A DNA stretch of 55,462 bases from Deltaproteobacteria bacterium. Lineage in GTDB: Bacteria; Desulfobacterota; Desulfobacteria; Desulfobacterales; Desulfosarcinaceae. This document shows positions 33,067 through 41,459 of the stretch, piece after piece (the first letter of the stretch is position 1; every line of letters starts with the position of its first letter). Under the pieces are notes generated by a model, which did no database searches, was not told the DNA's origin, and worked only from the letters and a program-made list of their open reading frames with translations. Position numbers and translations under genes: made by a program. Location: assembly GCA_020444075.1 (NCBI GenBank), contig JAHLLR010000032.1, positions 1 to 55,462 on the forward strand, read 5' to 3'.

Positions 33067-36000
33067 TCAACAATTCTGAATAGACGTTCCGGCGCTTCGT
33101 TTTAAAAGCCCGTCCATTACTTTGAGATAACCGGGGGCACACTGCAGGTAAAAGGAGAGTCCCTTTGAAAAGTTTATCCCCACCACGCCATCGATGAACA
33201 TCTGACTGATTTCCCGCTCTCGTTTCAAAATCGCCTGACATCCGGATAAAATTCGCTTCTCCTCGTCGGAAAGGGTTTTGGACAGGTACTTGAGTGCGGT
33301 GCGAGCCCGGGGCTGATACATCCAGAAATAGAGCAGGTCCAGCGCTCCGATGACGATGAGTTTTTCCAGGTCTCGGGTGTCGGCATTGGCGTCGGTGCGG
33401 TCTTTCCCAATGGTTTCAAGTGTTTCCCACACATTGAGTTCGGGCAGGAGAGCTTCCAGGCGACCATAGGTATCAAAAAGCTGAGACAGGGTGTCCGCAT
33501 AGTCTTGAAAGCGGGTCTGGATATTGGTGAAGCGGTCGGCCGCCCCCTCGATAACTCCGGCCACGGTATCCGAGGCTCCTTTTGAGATCACGGCGGCCCA
33601 TTTCTGCAGGTGGCCGTCAACACCTACCACCCCGAACACCCCCAGCAGGGTGCCGAGGAACATGTTGAGGGCGATGGCGATCGGAATGGAGAGGATGCTG
33701 CGGAAGAAGTTTCCGTATACGGCGCCCTTGGGGAGCCCCCGGAACAGGTTGTGGCTGGACAGGTAAATGCCGTTGGCCACGGCCATGACCGTGTAAAGGG
33801 CGGTCGGATTCGTCGCCGTCGTAATACCCATGAGCCGATCCAGCAGGAGGGTCTTGACCAGATAGTCCAGCAGCGGTACGGAAAATCCGGTAAAAAGCAG
33901 TGAGTCGGATATCCTTACCCAACTGACGTAATCGTTCCAGCGCAGCAGCGGTGAACGACTGATCCCGCCGCCACCCAGTACCGACTGGACGATGTTTCTC
34001 ACTCCCGTGATGCCGAACCAGATAAACGCCCCCAGGTAGGCCAGCACCCACCACGAGTTGGTCAGGTAGAAAGATAGGAAGGCCGGTATGAATCCCATGA
34101 GTATTTTCAGCCCATTTCTGACCGTACTGTTCAGGTAGAAGGGGGTAATCCGGGGCTTGGGCGTGATGCTCGGGCTGCGTTCCAGCCGCAGACCGTTATC
34201 CGAACGGTCGGCAATGCCTCCCAGAGTGACGATGTTCCCCTCCGGTTCCATGCGGGTAAGGTGGGTCTGGACCAGCCAGTCGACCTGGCGTATTTTACCG
34301 AGCACCTTGAGCATGGGTAGATGTTGAAGCAGGCGCTGGTGAAGTCCCTGGGAGCCTTTGGGACTTTCATAGGGAATATAGGTGACCCGCTTATAAACCG
34401 GTATCCTGAAGGGAATCACGCTGCGGATGGCCCGGGTTGGCGGTTCCGCCGGGTCGCCGATCGAACAGGGAATCTCTCCCGGAGCCACATGCTGGCGGTG
34501 CTTGCACAGCCGGCGGGCGCTGGGGGGCAGTGTATCCAGAATGGCCAGCCCCATGCCGTACATGCGTGAGGAGTGGCCGGTGGAGTCGCTGCCGATTCTC
34601 GGCTTGAGATGCATGGAGGTATACATGGCCGTGAAGGCCGAGATATCGTGAAGGATGATGCCCAGCTTTTCGATTCGTTCCGTCTTGCCGGGGAAGGGTT
34701 TGGCGGTGGCCAGCCGTCCGATGATTCGCCGGATGACCCGCTTCAGATTGATGGCGTTGCCCTCGTTGAGCGCCAGTTGCAGTTCGCTGATCTCCTCGAT
34801 GTAGCAGGTCTTTCCGGTCGTATAATCCTTGAGATTAAAGATCTCCAGCCGGCTGATGAGGCCTTCACAGTCGTAGAGGATTTCCACCACATCCTCGGGA
34901 AGCAGATCCGTCAGGTTCAAGGTGACCCGATAACCGGTGCGCATGCCTGTAACCCGGTCCAGCATCTGCCGGGGGGTAAGGTGGAGCAGTTCCGGGGTGT
35001 CCGGGTCGTCGTGTACCTGGTTGGGATCGGGGATGTCGGGATGGGCCGCCGGTCGCAGGAACTGACGCACAATGGTTTCCGAATCCAGGTCGTTCATTCG
35101 TTCCACCAGTGATATCATCTCCGCTTGGCGAGCTTCATCGGCGCTTTCATAGGCCATCCGCAGTTCATCCACCTTGCGTTTCATCAGGGGAAGCAGTTGG
35201 TGATGGATGTATTTGGCCAGGTGAAGAATGGACGGCTGGCCGGGCCGAACGAATACAAGAAACCTATCGGCGTCCAGCAGGGGCATGTCCAGCCCCATGG
35301 AGGCGTTGATGGCAGGACGGTGTACCCGGTTGAAGGCGTCAAGAACTTTCAGCACATATCGCTGCCGGTAGCGGGTGACCTCGCGACCCTGGTCCATTAA
35401 TTCCCTGACCGGTTCTTCGGCCAGGAAACAGAGGAACGATTGGGCATCGGAAAAGCCCCGGGGGACCCAGATCAGCTGGATATACTTGTCCCGGAAGCGG
35501 GCTGAGAATTCGATGCCGATGCGGATTTCTACCCCCATGATCTGGGCGGCTTCGATCAGTTCGGCGGCGGATGGAGGATCGATGAAGTTGTAGTAGATTA
35601 CCCGCAGTCTCCGAATGCCCTTGATCCAGGCATCCATGATCAGGTGGGAGGCGGATTTGCGACCCTTGGTGTTGATATCGTGCACATGATCGTCGAAGGA
35701 GAGCTGATTCCAGGCTTCAGGCATCTCCAGCAAGTGGTATCGCCGCAGCATTTTTCTGACGATGCTGGGCTTCCCGCTGGCTACGCGCCGGAAATCATGG
35801 GCCAGCTTGAGCTGTTCGATTTCGCTGCCATGGGCCCGTACCAGATCTTTCATGATCGAAAGAAGCACCCGGGCGGCGTTTTTAGGCATGGTGCCGGCCG
35901 AGGCATGCAGTACCTCGTCACGCAGGGAGCGAAGGGCGTTGAGACGGTCCTCCAGGTCCCCGGCCTCCAGCGACTCGAGGAGGTGGATGACGGCGTAGGC

Positions 36001-36159
36001 GATGCGAAGCCCCCGGGTCTCGGCCAGTTCTTTGATGCCGTGGGGATGAAACCAGGGAAACAGGCCTTTCTTGCCAATGATGTCAGGGGTGGATCTGCTC
36101 AGCACGCCATTGACGATTTTCAGAAGGTCACGGTCGCGCTTGTCGAAGAATAGGCTCAA
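33067..36159 (-). CDS. Large membrane protein of unknown function with PHP-like region
   Basis: A 1030-residue protein. Residues about 155-235 resemble a PHP-type phosphoesterase/hydrolase fragment (DDHVHDINTKGRKS, PPSAAELIEAAQIMGVEIR, IGIEFSA), although few metal-binding histidines are recognisable. Residues 240-680 are soluble and unassigned. Hydrophobic segments begin near 686 (GFIPAFLSFYL, WVLAYLGAFIWFGITGV) and continue to about 860 (SILSIPIAIALNMFLGTLLG). A soluble C-terminal domain follows. I recognise no overall family. It is a single long frame and convergent with the small lipoprotein. Confidence 0.75.
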   Translation of the reverse strand: MSLFFDKRDRDLLKIVNGVLSRSTPDIIGKKGLFPWFHPHGIKELAETRGLRIAYAVIHLLESLEAGDLEDRLNALRSLRDEVLHASAGTMPKNAARVLLSIMKDLVRAHGSEIEQLKLAHDFRRVASGKPSIVRKMLRRYHLLEMPEAWNQLSFDDHVHDINTKGRKSASHLIMDAWIKGIRRLRVIYYNFIDPPSAAELIEAAQIMGVEIRIGIEFSARFRDKYIQLIWVPRGFSDAQSFLCFLAEEPVRELMDQGREVTRYRQRYVLKVLDAFNRVHRPAINASMGLDMPLLDADRFLVFVRPGQPSILHLAKYIHHQLLPLMKRKVDELRMAYESADEARQAEMISLVERMNDLDSETIVRQFLRPAAHPDIPDPNQVHDDPDTPELLHLTPRQMLDRVTGMRTGYRVTLNLTDLLPEDVVEILYDCEGLISRLEIFNLKDYTTGKTCYIEEISELQLALNEGNAINLKRVIRRIIGRLATAKPFPGKTERIEKLGIILHDISAFTAMYTSMHLKPRIGSDSTGHSSRMYGMGLAILDTLPPSARRLCKHRQHVAPGEIPCSIGDPAEPPTRAIRSVIPFRIPVYKRVTYIPYESPKGSQGLHQRLLQHLPMLKVLGKIRQVDWLVQTHLTRMEPEGNIVTLGGIADRSDNGLRLERSPSITPKPRITPFYLNSTVRNGLKILMGFIPAFLSFYLTNSWWVLAYLGAFIWFGITGVRNIVQSVLGGGGISRSPLLRWNDYVSWVRISDSLLFTGFSVPLLDYLVKTLLLDRLMGITTATNPTALYTVMAVANGIYLSSHNLFRGLPKGAVYGNFFRSILSIPIAIALNMFLGTLLGVFGVVGVDGHLQKWAAVISKGASDTVAGVIEGAADRFTNIQTRFQDYADTLSQLFDTYGRLEALLPELNVWETLETIGKDRTDANADTRDLEKLIVIGALDLLYFWMYQPRARTALKYLSKTLSDEEKRILSGCQAILKREREISQMFIDGVVGINFSKGLSFYLQCAPGYLKVMDGLLKRSAGTSIQNC

Positions 36160-36421
36160 TGGTCCTCCATGGGGCGGATGAACTGGCGATATTTTTTAAC
36201 AGGGTGTCGAAAAACGCTTGCGCTTGGCTGGTGATCGTAAAAAATCGATCTGAAATGCGCATTGATCACCCATAAACGTCTCTTTTTTGCGTGATTTTGC
36301 ATAGTCCGGCCTGCGTTCATGACGCTTTTCAATACCCAGGTTTTTTGGCGATGGCCCATTTCCTTCATGCCTGTCACGGAAATGGGGAAAGCCTTTTTCT
36401 CCCCACGGGGAACGGTGACCA
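36160..36421. other. Intergenic region, possible dispersed repeat
   Basis: Two overlapping minus-strand frames cross this gap without ribosome sites, and I reject both. The sequence is made of purine- and pyrimidine-rich blocks. On the minus strand it contains AGCGTCATGAACGCAGGC, which resembles AACGTCCTGAGCGCAGGC in 24374-24927. The two gaps may carry diverged copies of one element. Confidence 0.35.
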
Positions 36422-36985
36422 TCAGGGTTTAGCAGGAGGAAATTGTGCCAGAATCTTCTCCACCAGCAGGTTGATGTCCCTGCTGGTTTTCTCCGGATCA
36501 TCGTATTCACGGAACTGCTGGGTCCCGGTGCCCCGCCAGAGGAGGGTTTGAGAAGCCGCATCGACAAAATCGATGATCAGGGAACCCTCATCATATGCAC
36601 GGACATTGTTGCCGGTACCGATGGCAATGCCGCCATGGCTGCCAAAGCTGCCGATGCCGAACCCGATGCCGCCGCCGGCGCCGTCCGATTCCATTTTTTG
36701 GCGCAGCACATATTGATAGCGGACCAGGAACGTCGGGGAGCCGTCAACTGATTTGATGAAGCCCTTCTCGGTCAACAGGCGGTCCACTGCCGTCCGGATG
36801 CGGGTATCCCGCAAGGGATTGTCGATGCGAAGATCACCGGTTTTTTCCTGGGTTTCGGCGGCCCAGCGGTATGTCTTCATGGATGAAAAGTCGGTGACCG
36901 GATCGTAGTCCTGATTGACCTGGACGCCCGAGCATCCACTGAAAACAAGGGTTGTCGCAATAACAGCGAACCAGAATTTTATCAT
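36422..36985 (-). CDS. DUF4136 family lipoprotein
   Basis: A lipoprotein of about 187 residues with lipobox FSGC. The DUF4136 pattern is visible: VNQDYDPVTDFSSMKTYRW near the N-terminus, a middle YQYVLRQK followed by a glycine-rich loop, and the C-terminal DFVDAASQTLLWRGTG. The family is exported to the outer membrane or periplasm and its function is unknown. GGAGGT upstream of ATG 36983-36985 fixes the start, five codons after the first possible one. Confidence 0.85.
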   Translation of the reverse strand: MIKFWFAVIATTLVFSGCSGVQVNQDYDPVTDFSSMKTYRWAAETQEKTGDLRIDNPLRDTRIRTAVDRLLTEKGFIKSVDGSPTFLVRYQYVLRQKMESDGAGGGIGFGIGSFGSHGGIAIGTGNNVRAYDEGSLIIDFVDAASQTLLWRGTGTQQFREYDDPEKTSRDINLLVEKILAQFPPAKP

Positions 36986-37373
36986 CTTAAAGACCTCCAC
37001 TGATGAAGTTCCTGAAATTGGAGGATGACTCCGAACTACTGCCTGTCATCCGCCGGGTCGACGCTGAGAATTCACTCGAACCAACTCTATCTGTCCATCA
37101 TAATTAGCATATTCGTGAAATAAGTCAAAACAAGACCGATTTTGGTGACGAAAAAATCATAGACGGTGTGGCCGATCTAGTCGACCACTGGTTGGCGGCA
37201 GCTGGACGAAAGGAAAAACTGGGGGCCGGCGTGATGGTTAAAAGGCTTCCCTGAGCTGGCAAAAAATTGGACAGAACCGAGCTGGCCGCGATCCCACCGG
37301 GTCGGATAGGAATAGCGTAAACATGGCGTCTCTTCTCGGGATCTTCCGGGTTCGGGTCCGCCCCGCCGGGTGG
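36986..37373. other. 388-base intergenic region
   Basis: I see no supported gene. A stop-bounded plus-strand stretch of about 45 codons ending at TGA 37252-37254 reads DEKIIDGVADLVDHWLAAAG and looks like the C-terminus of a membrane oxidoreductase subunit. It lacks a start codon and ribosome site, so it is at most a relic. The remainder is without repeats or hairpins that stand out. Confidence 0.35.
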
Positions 37374-38072
37374 TCAGGGAAAATAACGCCTGATCATTTC
37401 CGGGCTTCTCCACCAGTTGTCGGTCTGGATGGTGAGTTTTTTAATCTGTTTTTCAACATCCTGACGCAGGGTTTCGAAATCGTCGGCATTCAGTCGGCGA
37501 GGAACGAAGATGGGCTTTCCGAAACGGACGAACACCCGGGAGAAGGGTTTGGGTACCATGAACCGGTCCCAGCTGTTGAAGATCCAGCGCCGCTGGGCCG
37601 AGGTGATGACCGGCAGGATGGGTACGCCGGAGAACTGGGCGATGGTGAGCAGGCCGGGCTTGATTACCCCGAAGGGTCCTTGGGGGCCGTCGACGATGTG
37701 CCCGACCCGATATCCCTCGCGAGTCAGCGAGCGGAGTTCCTTCAGCGCACGGATGCCGCCCTTGGATGACGATCCCCGGACCGACCGCCATCCCAGAATG
37801 TCCACCACCCGGGCGATCATTTCACCGTCCCGGCTCTGGCTGATCATGATGGCGATGGGTTTTCGAGTGGCAAAGAAGGTGATGCCCGGGAAAAACCGCT
37901 GGTGCCAGGATGCGTAGACCGCGGCGCCGTTGTCTTTGAGTGCACGCTTTTCGTTTTCCGCATCCACCAGCCGGTACCGGTAGGTTCTGGAAATGAGCTT
38001 GACCAGCAGTAACCCGGCTCGCGGAAAGAGTTGCCGGTAACAGATATCTTTTATGGGATCTTTAATTCTCAT
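37374..38072 (-). CDS. Lysophospholipid acyltransferase family protein (DUF374)
   Basis: A protein of about 232 residues. DUF374 members show YASWHQRFFPGI (the H-x-x-x-x motif region), ISQSRDGEMIARVVDILGW, RGSSSKGG and IVDGPQGP, all present here. They are related to PlsC acyltransferases, act at the inner membrane and are thought to acylate lipids. The open frame extends into the tRNA-Trp gene, so ATG 38070-38072 (MRIKDPIKDICYRQL) is the likely start. No strong ribosome site is seen. Confidence 0.83.
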   Translation of the reverse strand: MRIKDPIKDICYRQLFPRAGLLLVKLISRTYRYRLVDAENEKRALKDNGAAVYASWHQRFFPGITFFATRKPIAIMISQSRDGEMIARVVDILGWRSVRGSSSKGGIRALKELRSLTREGYRVGHIVDGPQGPFGVIKPGLLTIAQFSGVPILPVITSAQRRWIFNSWDRFMVPKPFSRVFVRFGKPIFVPRRLNADDFETLRQDVEKQIKKLTIQTDNWWRSPEMIRRYFP

Positions 38073-38105
38073 GGAGCATGCGTTCAAAGAATAAGGATAA
38101 TAAAT

Positions 38106-38182
38106 TGGCAGGCCAGGAGGGATTCGAACCCCCAACACCCGGATTTGGAGTCCGGTGCTCTACCAATTCGAGCTACTGGCCT
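38106..38182 (-). tRNA. tRNA-Trp (anticodon CCA)
   Basis: Read on the minus strand, the acceptor stem AGGCCAG pairs with CTGGCCT, followed by the discriminator G and an encoded CCA. The D arm (AGCTCGAATTGGTAGAGC), anticodon stem-loop CCGGACTCCAAATCCGG with anticodon CCA, and T arm GGGGGTTCGAATCCCTC are all canonical. It is a single gene with no neighbouring tRNA or integrase. Confidence 0.96.
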
Positions 38183-38355
38183 GCAGCGTGATCGGAGGCG
38201 TTTTCTATACAACAGAAAAGCGAAAAAGTCTGCCTAAAAATGAAGTGGAGATTGCAGGTCCGTCAATCCCGTCGATCTGACATCGGGGTTGAAACCGGCG
38301 GGTTGGAAAAGACGCCGTGAGGGTGCATTGGATCCCCTGCCGGCGATGGTGAGTT

Positions 38356-38922
38356 CTAATTCAAAACAAACCGAAGGCTTTCAACTACCTGATTAAATGC
38401 AGGTAATTCTTTTTCAAAATAATGCCTCTGGGTAGCGGTGTAGCGCAAATTGAAGAACCGGTCGGGTAAAATAACGCCGCAATAAATGGTTTTAATCTCG
38501 ACTCCGGAGGGATCCTTATAGGTGTATGTCAACCGGAATCCGTCATGACCACCGACCATCGCCGGCTCGCTGGCCAGCAGGCGGAATTGCCGGATCAGCG
38601 GATCGGTACGCATATTGTCAGTGATTAACCGGGCGGCTTCATGGGGCAGCATGCCGGCGTTCAATTTTTGTTTCGTATGCCGAAATCTTTGTGCCAAAGG
38701 CCTGGATTGAAGGAGGATGTACTCCAGATAGGGCCCATCCTTGGAAAGCATCTCCGACTCTTGCGTGCTGAGATGCATCCAGCCTTCAGGCGGCGTGATG
38801 GACCATTGAGGTCCGCTGAGCCTATCCGGGGCTGTATTCCACGGTCCGGCACAGGCGGTCAGCATCAATGTCACCACAACCCAGACGAATATTACGGGTC
38901 TCTGAATAGTTAATTCTGACAT
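38356..38922 (-). CDS. Lipoprotein of unknown function
   Basis: A 188-residue lipoprotein with signal segment VIFVWVVVTLMLTAC. The mature part reads like a ligand-binding or lipid-binding domain (PPEGWMHLSTQESEMLSKDG, LTYTYKDPSGVEIKTIYCGV, ending in FNQVVESLRF), a pattern seen in exported proteins of unknown function. Its start lies inside the last codons of the M48 peptidase gene (13-nt overlap), so it is the third gene of that operon. Confidence 0.75.
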   Translation of the reverse strand: MSELTIQRPVIFVWVVVTLMLTACAGPWNTAPDRLSGPQWSITPPEGWMHLSTQESEMLSKDGPYLEYILLQSRPLAQRFRHTKQKLNAGMLPHEAARLITDNMRTDPLIRQFRLLASEPAMVGGHDGFRLTYTYKDPSGVEIKTIYCGVILPDRFFNLRYTATQRHYFEKELPAFNQVVESLRFVLN

Positions 38923-40025
38923 TGACGCAGATATCCTTTAATATATTCCCGGGCATCGTCTTGGGGAGCCAGGCTGAGAAACGCTTCGAAATACGGTTTG
39001 GCCGTCTGGAATCGGCCGGCTTTAAAATACAGTTCGCCAAGAGCCCGATGGGCCAACGGGAATTCAGGATCGATTTTCAGGGCCTTTTTATACGATTCCA
39101 TACACTGATTTTTACCATCGCCATTGTTTCGTCGGCGCAGGACCTCCCCTTGAAGATAATATGCGCGGGCATCCTCCGGGTTCAACACCAGATATTTAGA
39201 AATACTTCGATCCGCCTGATTCCAGTCACCGCAAGTGAGCGCGGACTGCGCATTGGCCAGCAAGGCAGGCGCAATGCGGTTAAGGAAAAAAACGTGGCTG
39301 CCAACAGGTGCCGATGTGCAGGAAACGCTGTCCCGGGCTTGGCCGATAAGCGACTTCATGGTTTTTATGCGGTTTTCCAGTTGTCCCACGGCTTCGCCCC
39401 CCCCCTGATCGAGCATGCTATTCAACAGGTTGGACATGAGGGATAGCACTTCTGTTTCGCAATAGCCGGCGGCCTTCAGGATTACCAGCCCTTCATCGTC
39501 GGCCTGGCGCTCTGCAGCATCGATTTTTAGTTTCATGGCCAGTCCCCCATCCCTCTGGCCCTGATCGGCGTAAGACAACCCGGTACTATGGATGGACATT
39601 TGAAAGTGGTCGTACAGGACTGCGGTGTGCTGGCGAACATAATGAACCATCTCGTGGGCGATGATCATGGCCAGCTGATCTTCGTTTTCTATCTGGTTGA
39701 GGATGCCGGTGGAAAGAAAAAAATATCCGTTGGGGTACGCATAAGCCTCCATCCGCGTATCCACGACGACATTAATGGCCGGTGCGTTTAAATCGGTGGA
39801 TACCTGCTCCCAGAGGCGTCCGGCTACGGTTTGCAGATAACTCGACAAAGACGCCTCGTGCAGGACGACGCCGCGCTGTTCAAGCATCGCCTGTTCCTGG
39901 GCGGCGAGCCGCCACAAGCGAGGTGTCTGGTTGGAAGCAGCCACCGCATCCAAGGCATATAGCGGCGCAGCCCATACCAGGGTCGCCATCATCCATGCCG
40001 CCACATACCGGTAAGGTGGTGTCAT
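38910..40025 (-). CDS. Periplasmic M48 family metalloprotease with TPR tail
   Basis: A 371-residue exported protein with a signal peptide (WMMATLVWAAPLYALDA). The zinc motif HEMVH lies in AMIIAHEMVHYVRQHT, and the third ligand is probably in RQADDEGLVI. The C-terminus has TPR-like repeats (NPEDARAYYLQGEVLRRRN, DPEFPLAHRALGELYFKAG). It resembles BepA/YfgC-type proteases that monitor outer membrane assembly. Start ATG 40023-40025 overlaps the stop of the upstream lipoprotein (ATGA). Confidence 0.87.
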   Translation of the reverse strand: MTPPYRYVAAWMMATLVWAAPLYALDAVAASNQTPRLWRLAAQEQAMLEQRGVVLHEASLSSYLQTVAGRLWEQVSTDLNAPAINVVVDTRMEAYAYPNGYFFLSTGILNQIENEDQLAMIIAHEMVHYVRQHTAVLYDHFQMSIHSTGLSYADQGQRDGGLAMKLKIDAAERQADDEGLVILKAAGYCETEVLSLMSNLLNSMLDQGGGEAVGQLENRIKTMKSLIGQARDSVSCTSAPVGSHVFFLNRIAPALLANAQSALTCGDWNQADRSISKYLVLNPEDARAYYLQGEVLRRRNNGDGKNQCMESYKKALKIDPEFPLAHRALGELYFKAGRFQTAKPYFEAFLSLAPQDDAREYIKGYLRQCQN

Positions 40026-40693
40026 GAACCCTGCTCCCCAAAGTCGGCCAGGGTAGCCGCCACCAGGGCTGTCATCCCTTCCGTGGTCTGAAGGTTGAAT
40101 TTTCGGTGGTCACCCTGCAGGCCGTACCAGATGATTCGGCCTTCCGGTTCGACAACGGCGATGCTGAGCCAGTTTTTAGAAGGCTGGTCGGAAGCGGTTT
40201 GATGTCCCAGGGCCAGAACCAGTCCGTCAGCCCCGTTGGCCTTCAGGATGTCGGCCACGGACCCCAGATCGTATTCAAAGGCGCTTAATTTGGCCGGAAA
40301 CAGCTGAGGGCCGAAAGTGTGCAGCTGGATCGAACGGTTCACGGATCTGAAAAGGGAAGTCACACTCAGGAGTTCGGGTGATTGCATCATCCGGGGGTCG
40401 GCTGTGTGTACCGTAAAATGGCGCTTCTGCAGTTCACGGACAATGGACTGCTGCGTGTTGCGTTGCGCTTCCTGGCTCTGGATATCCTGAAAGAGCCGGC
40501 TTCCATCGGGCATTTGCTCAAAAATGCCGATTTCAGGCATCAACACCAGCATCGAGCCCATGGACTGCCGATAGCTCGCAAACTGGGGGTGAAGCCGCTC
40601 CGAGGAATAGGTGCAGGCGGACAGGAAAAGGCCGATCAAAATTACCAACAGGATGGATCGGTCGGAAATTGTTATTTTTTTAAGGTGTTGCAT
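40022..40693 (-). CDS. Lipoprotein of unknown function
   Basis: A protein of about 223 residues with a signal and lipobox (LVILIGLFLSAC). The mature domain (FDIQSQEAQ-like helices, RELQKRHFTVHTADPRM, ADILKANGADGLVLALGHQ) resembles the nucleotide-binding-like fold of exported GNA1162-type proteins, without certainty. ATG 40691-40693 was chosen because the upstream extension of the frame is AT-rich and would put a hydrophobic segment before the signal. It is first in the lipoprotein-M48-lipoprotein operon. Confidence 0.72.
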   Translation of the reverse strand: MQHLKKITISDRSILLVILIGLFLSACTYSSERLHPQFASYRQSMGSMLVLMPEIGIFEQMPDGSRLFQDIQSQEAQRNTQQSIVRELQKRHFTVHTADPRMMQSPELLSVTSLFRSVNRSIQLHTFGPQLFPAKLSAFEYDLGSVADILKANGADGLVLALGHQTASDQPSKNWLSIAVVEPEGRIIWYGLQGDHRKFNLQTTEGMTALVAATLADFGEQGS

Positions 40694-40860
40694 CGGCGGA
40701 TCGCGGTTTCGCTCCTTTTTCAGGACATTGTAGCTATGGATAAAGCAAATTTCAGACCAACAAAAAAAAATTAAAATAACATATATATTCAACATGTTAA
40801 TTGATAATCTCGGAAAAATTGAAATCGTTTTGCCATTTCTGGGCACCTGGGGTGACAAAA

Positions 40861-40899
40861 AAATGTCAATCTTGACATTTCACCGAAACTACCTATTAT
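40861..40899 (+). promoter_or_regulatory. Sigma-70 promoter overlapped by a perfect palindrome
   Basis: TTGACA (40872-40877), a 16-nt spacer and TATTAT (40894-40899) form a near-consensus promoter about 60 nt before the small lipoprotein gene. The perfect palindrome AAATGTCAA-TC-TTGACATTT (40861-40880, 9-bp arms) covers the -35 box and is a strong operator candidate. Confidence 0.7.
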
Positions 40900-40961
40900 T
40901 TAGGCACTTAGGGGAGTTTTATTGTCCGATAAATATTTGAACCCAAAAGGAGGATGAGGGT

Positions 40962-41189
40962 ATGAAAAAAATGATTGTTTTGATCTTTATGGTTCTTTTC
41001 TTGGTGAGTTGCGGGCAATCATCGTTGATGAGCAGGTCAGAATTTTTGCAGCACGACACCATGTACAAAAACTGGGATCACATGAAATTCAGCTGGTTCG
41101 GCTCGGATAAGGCCGCGAGCCAAGATGTGGAGAAATCTATCGATCAACAATGGTGGGGAATCGAAGTGCCCTACGTTCCCGGTCAGTAG
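40962..41189 (+). CDS. Small lipoprotein of unknown function
   Basis: A 75-residue protein with signal peptide and lipobox (VLFLVSCGQ, cysteine about residue 17). The mature part is aromatic (MYKNWDHMKFSWFG, QQWWGIEVPYVPGQ). AAAGGAGGATGAGGGT before the ATG is a very strong ribosome site, and the gene has its own promoter and terminator. That suggests high, regulated expression. I recognise no family. Confidence 0.8.
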   Translation: MKKMIVLIFMVLFLVSCGQSSLMSRSEFLQHDTMYKNWDHMKFSWFGSDKAASQDVEKSIDQQWWGIEVPYVPGQ

Positions 41190-41238
41190 GTGCTGTCGAT
41201 GTTGTGATTGGACTGGTTCGTTGTTTATCTGAATATTT

Positions 41239-41279
41239 AAGCCGGTAGAGGTTTCATTCAAGCCTCTACCGGCTTTTTT
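41239..41279 (+). terminator. Intrinsic terminator after the small lipoprotein
   Basis: AAGCCGGTAGAGG (41239-41251) pairs perfectly with CCTCTACCGGCTT (41263-41275), an 11-nt loop between them, and a T-run to 41279 follows. It is one of the clearest terminators in the window. Confidence 0.92.
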
Positions 41280-41327
41280 ATGGGGCAAGATCAGGTCGAT
41301 TGGCCGTCTATTCCATGATCGCCCAAT

Positions 41328-41351
41328 GTCAACGCAATGGTCAACGCAATG
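41328..41351. repeat. Twelve-base tandem duplication
   Basis: GTCAACGCAATG occurs twice in direct succession at 41328-41339 and 41340-41351, upstream of the AI-2E family gene. It may be a duplicated regulator site or a slippage product. Confidence 0.6.
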
Positions 41352-41459
41352 GTTTGAAATCTCCTTCATTTTAGAGTAAACTTTCAATTTCCATCAATTT
41401 ATTCACCCATCAAAAGGGCCTGTCATCAGGCCGAAAAATCATAAGGGAGCAAGGCTATC

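Noticed and set aside
37120-37254. Coding-like 45-codon stretch ending at TGA
   Set aside because: No start codon, ribosome site or homolog that I can support; at most a relic, noted under the intergenic region.
38106-38182. tRNA-Trp as an integration site of a mobile element
   Set aside because: No integrase, no direct repeat of the tRNA end and no foreign-looking genes beside it.
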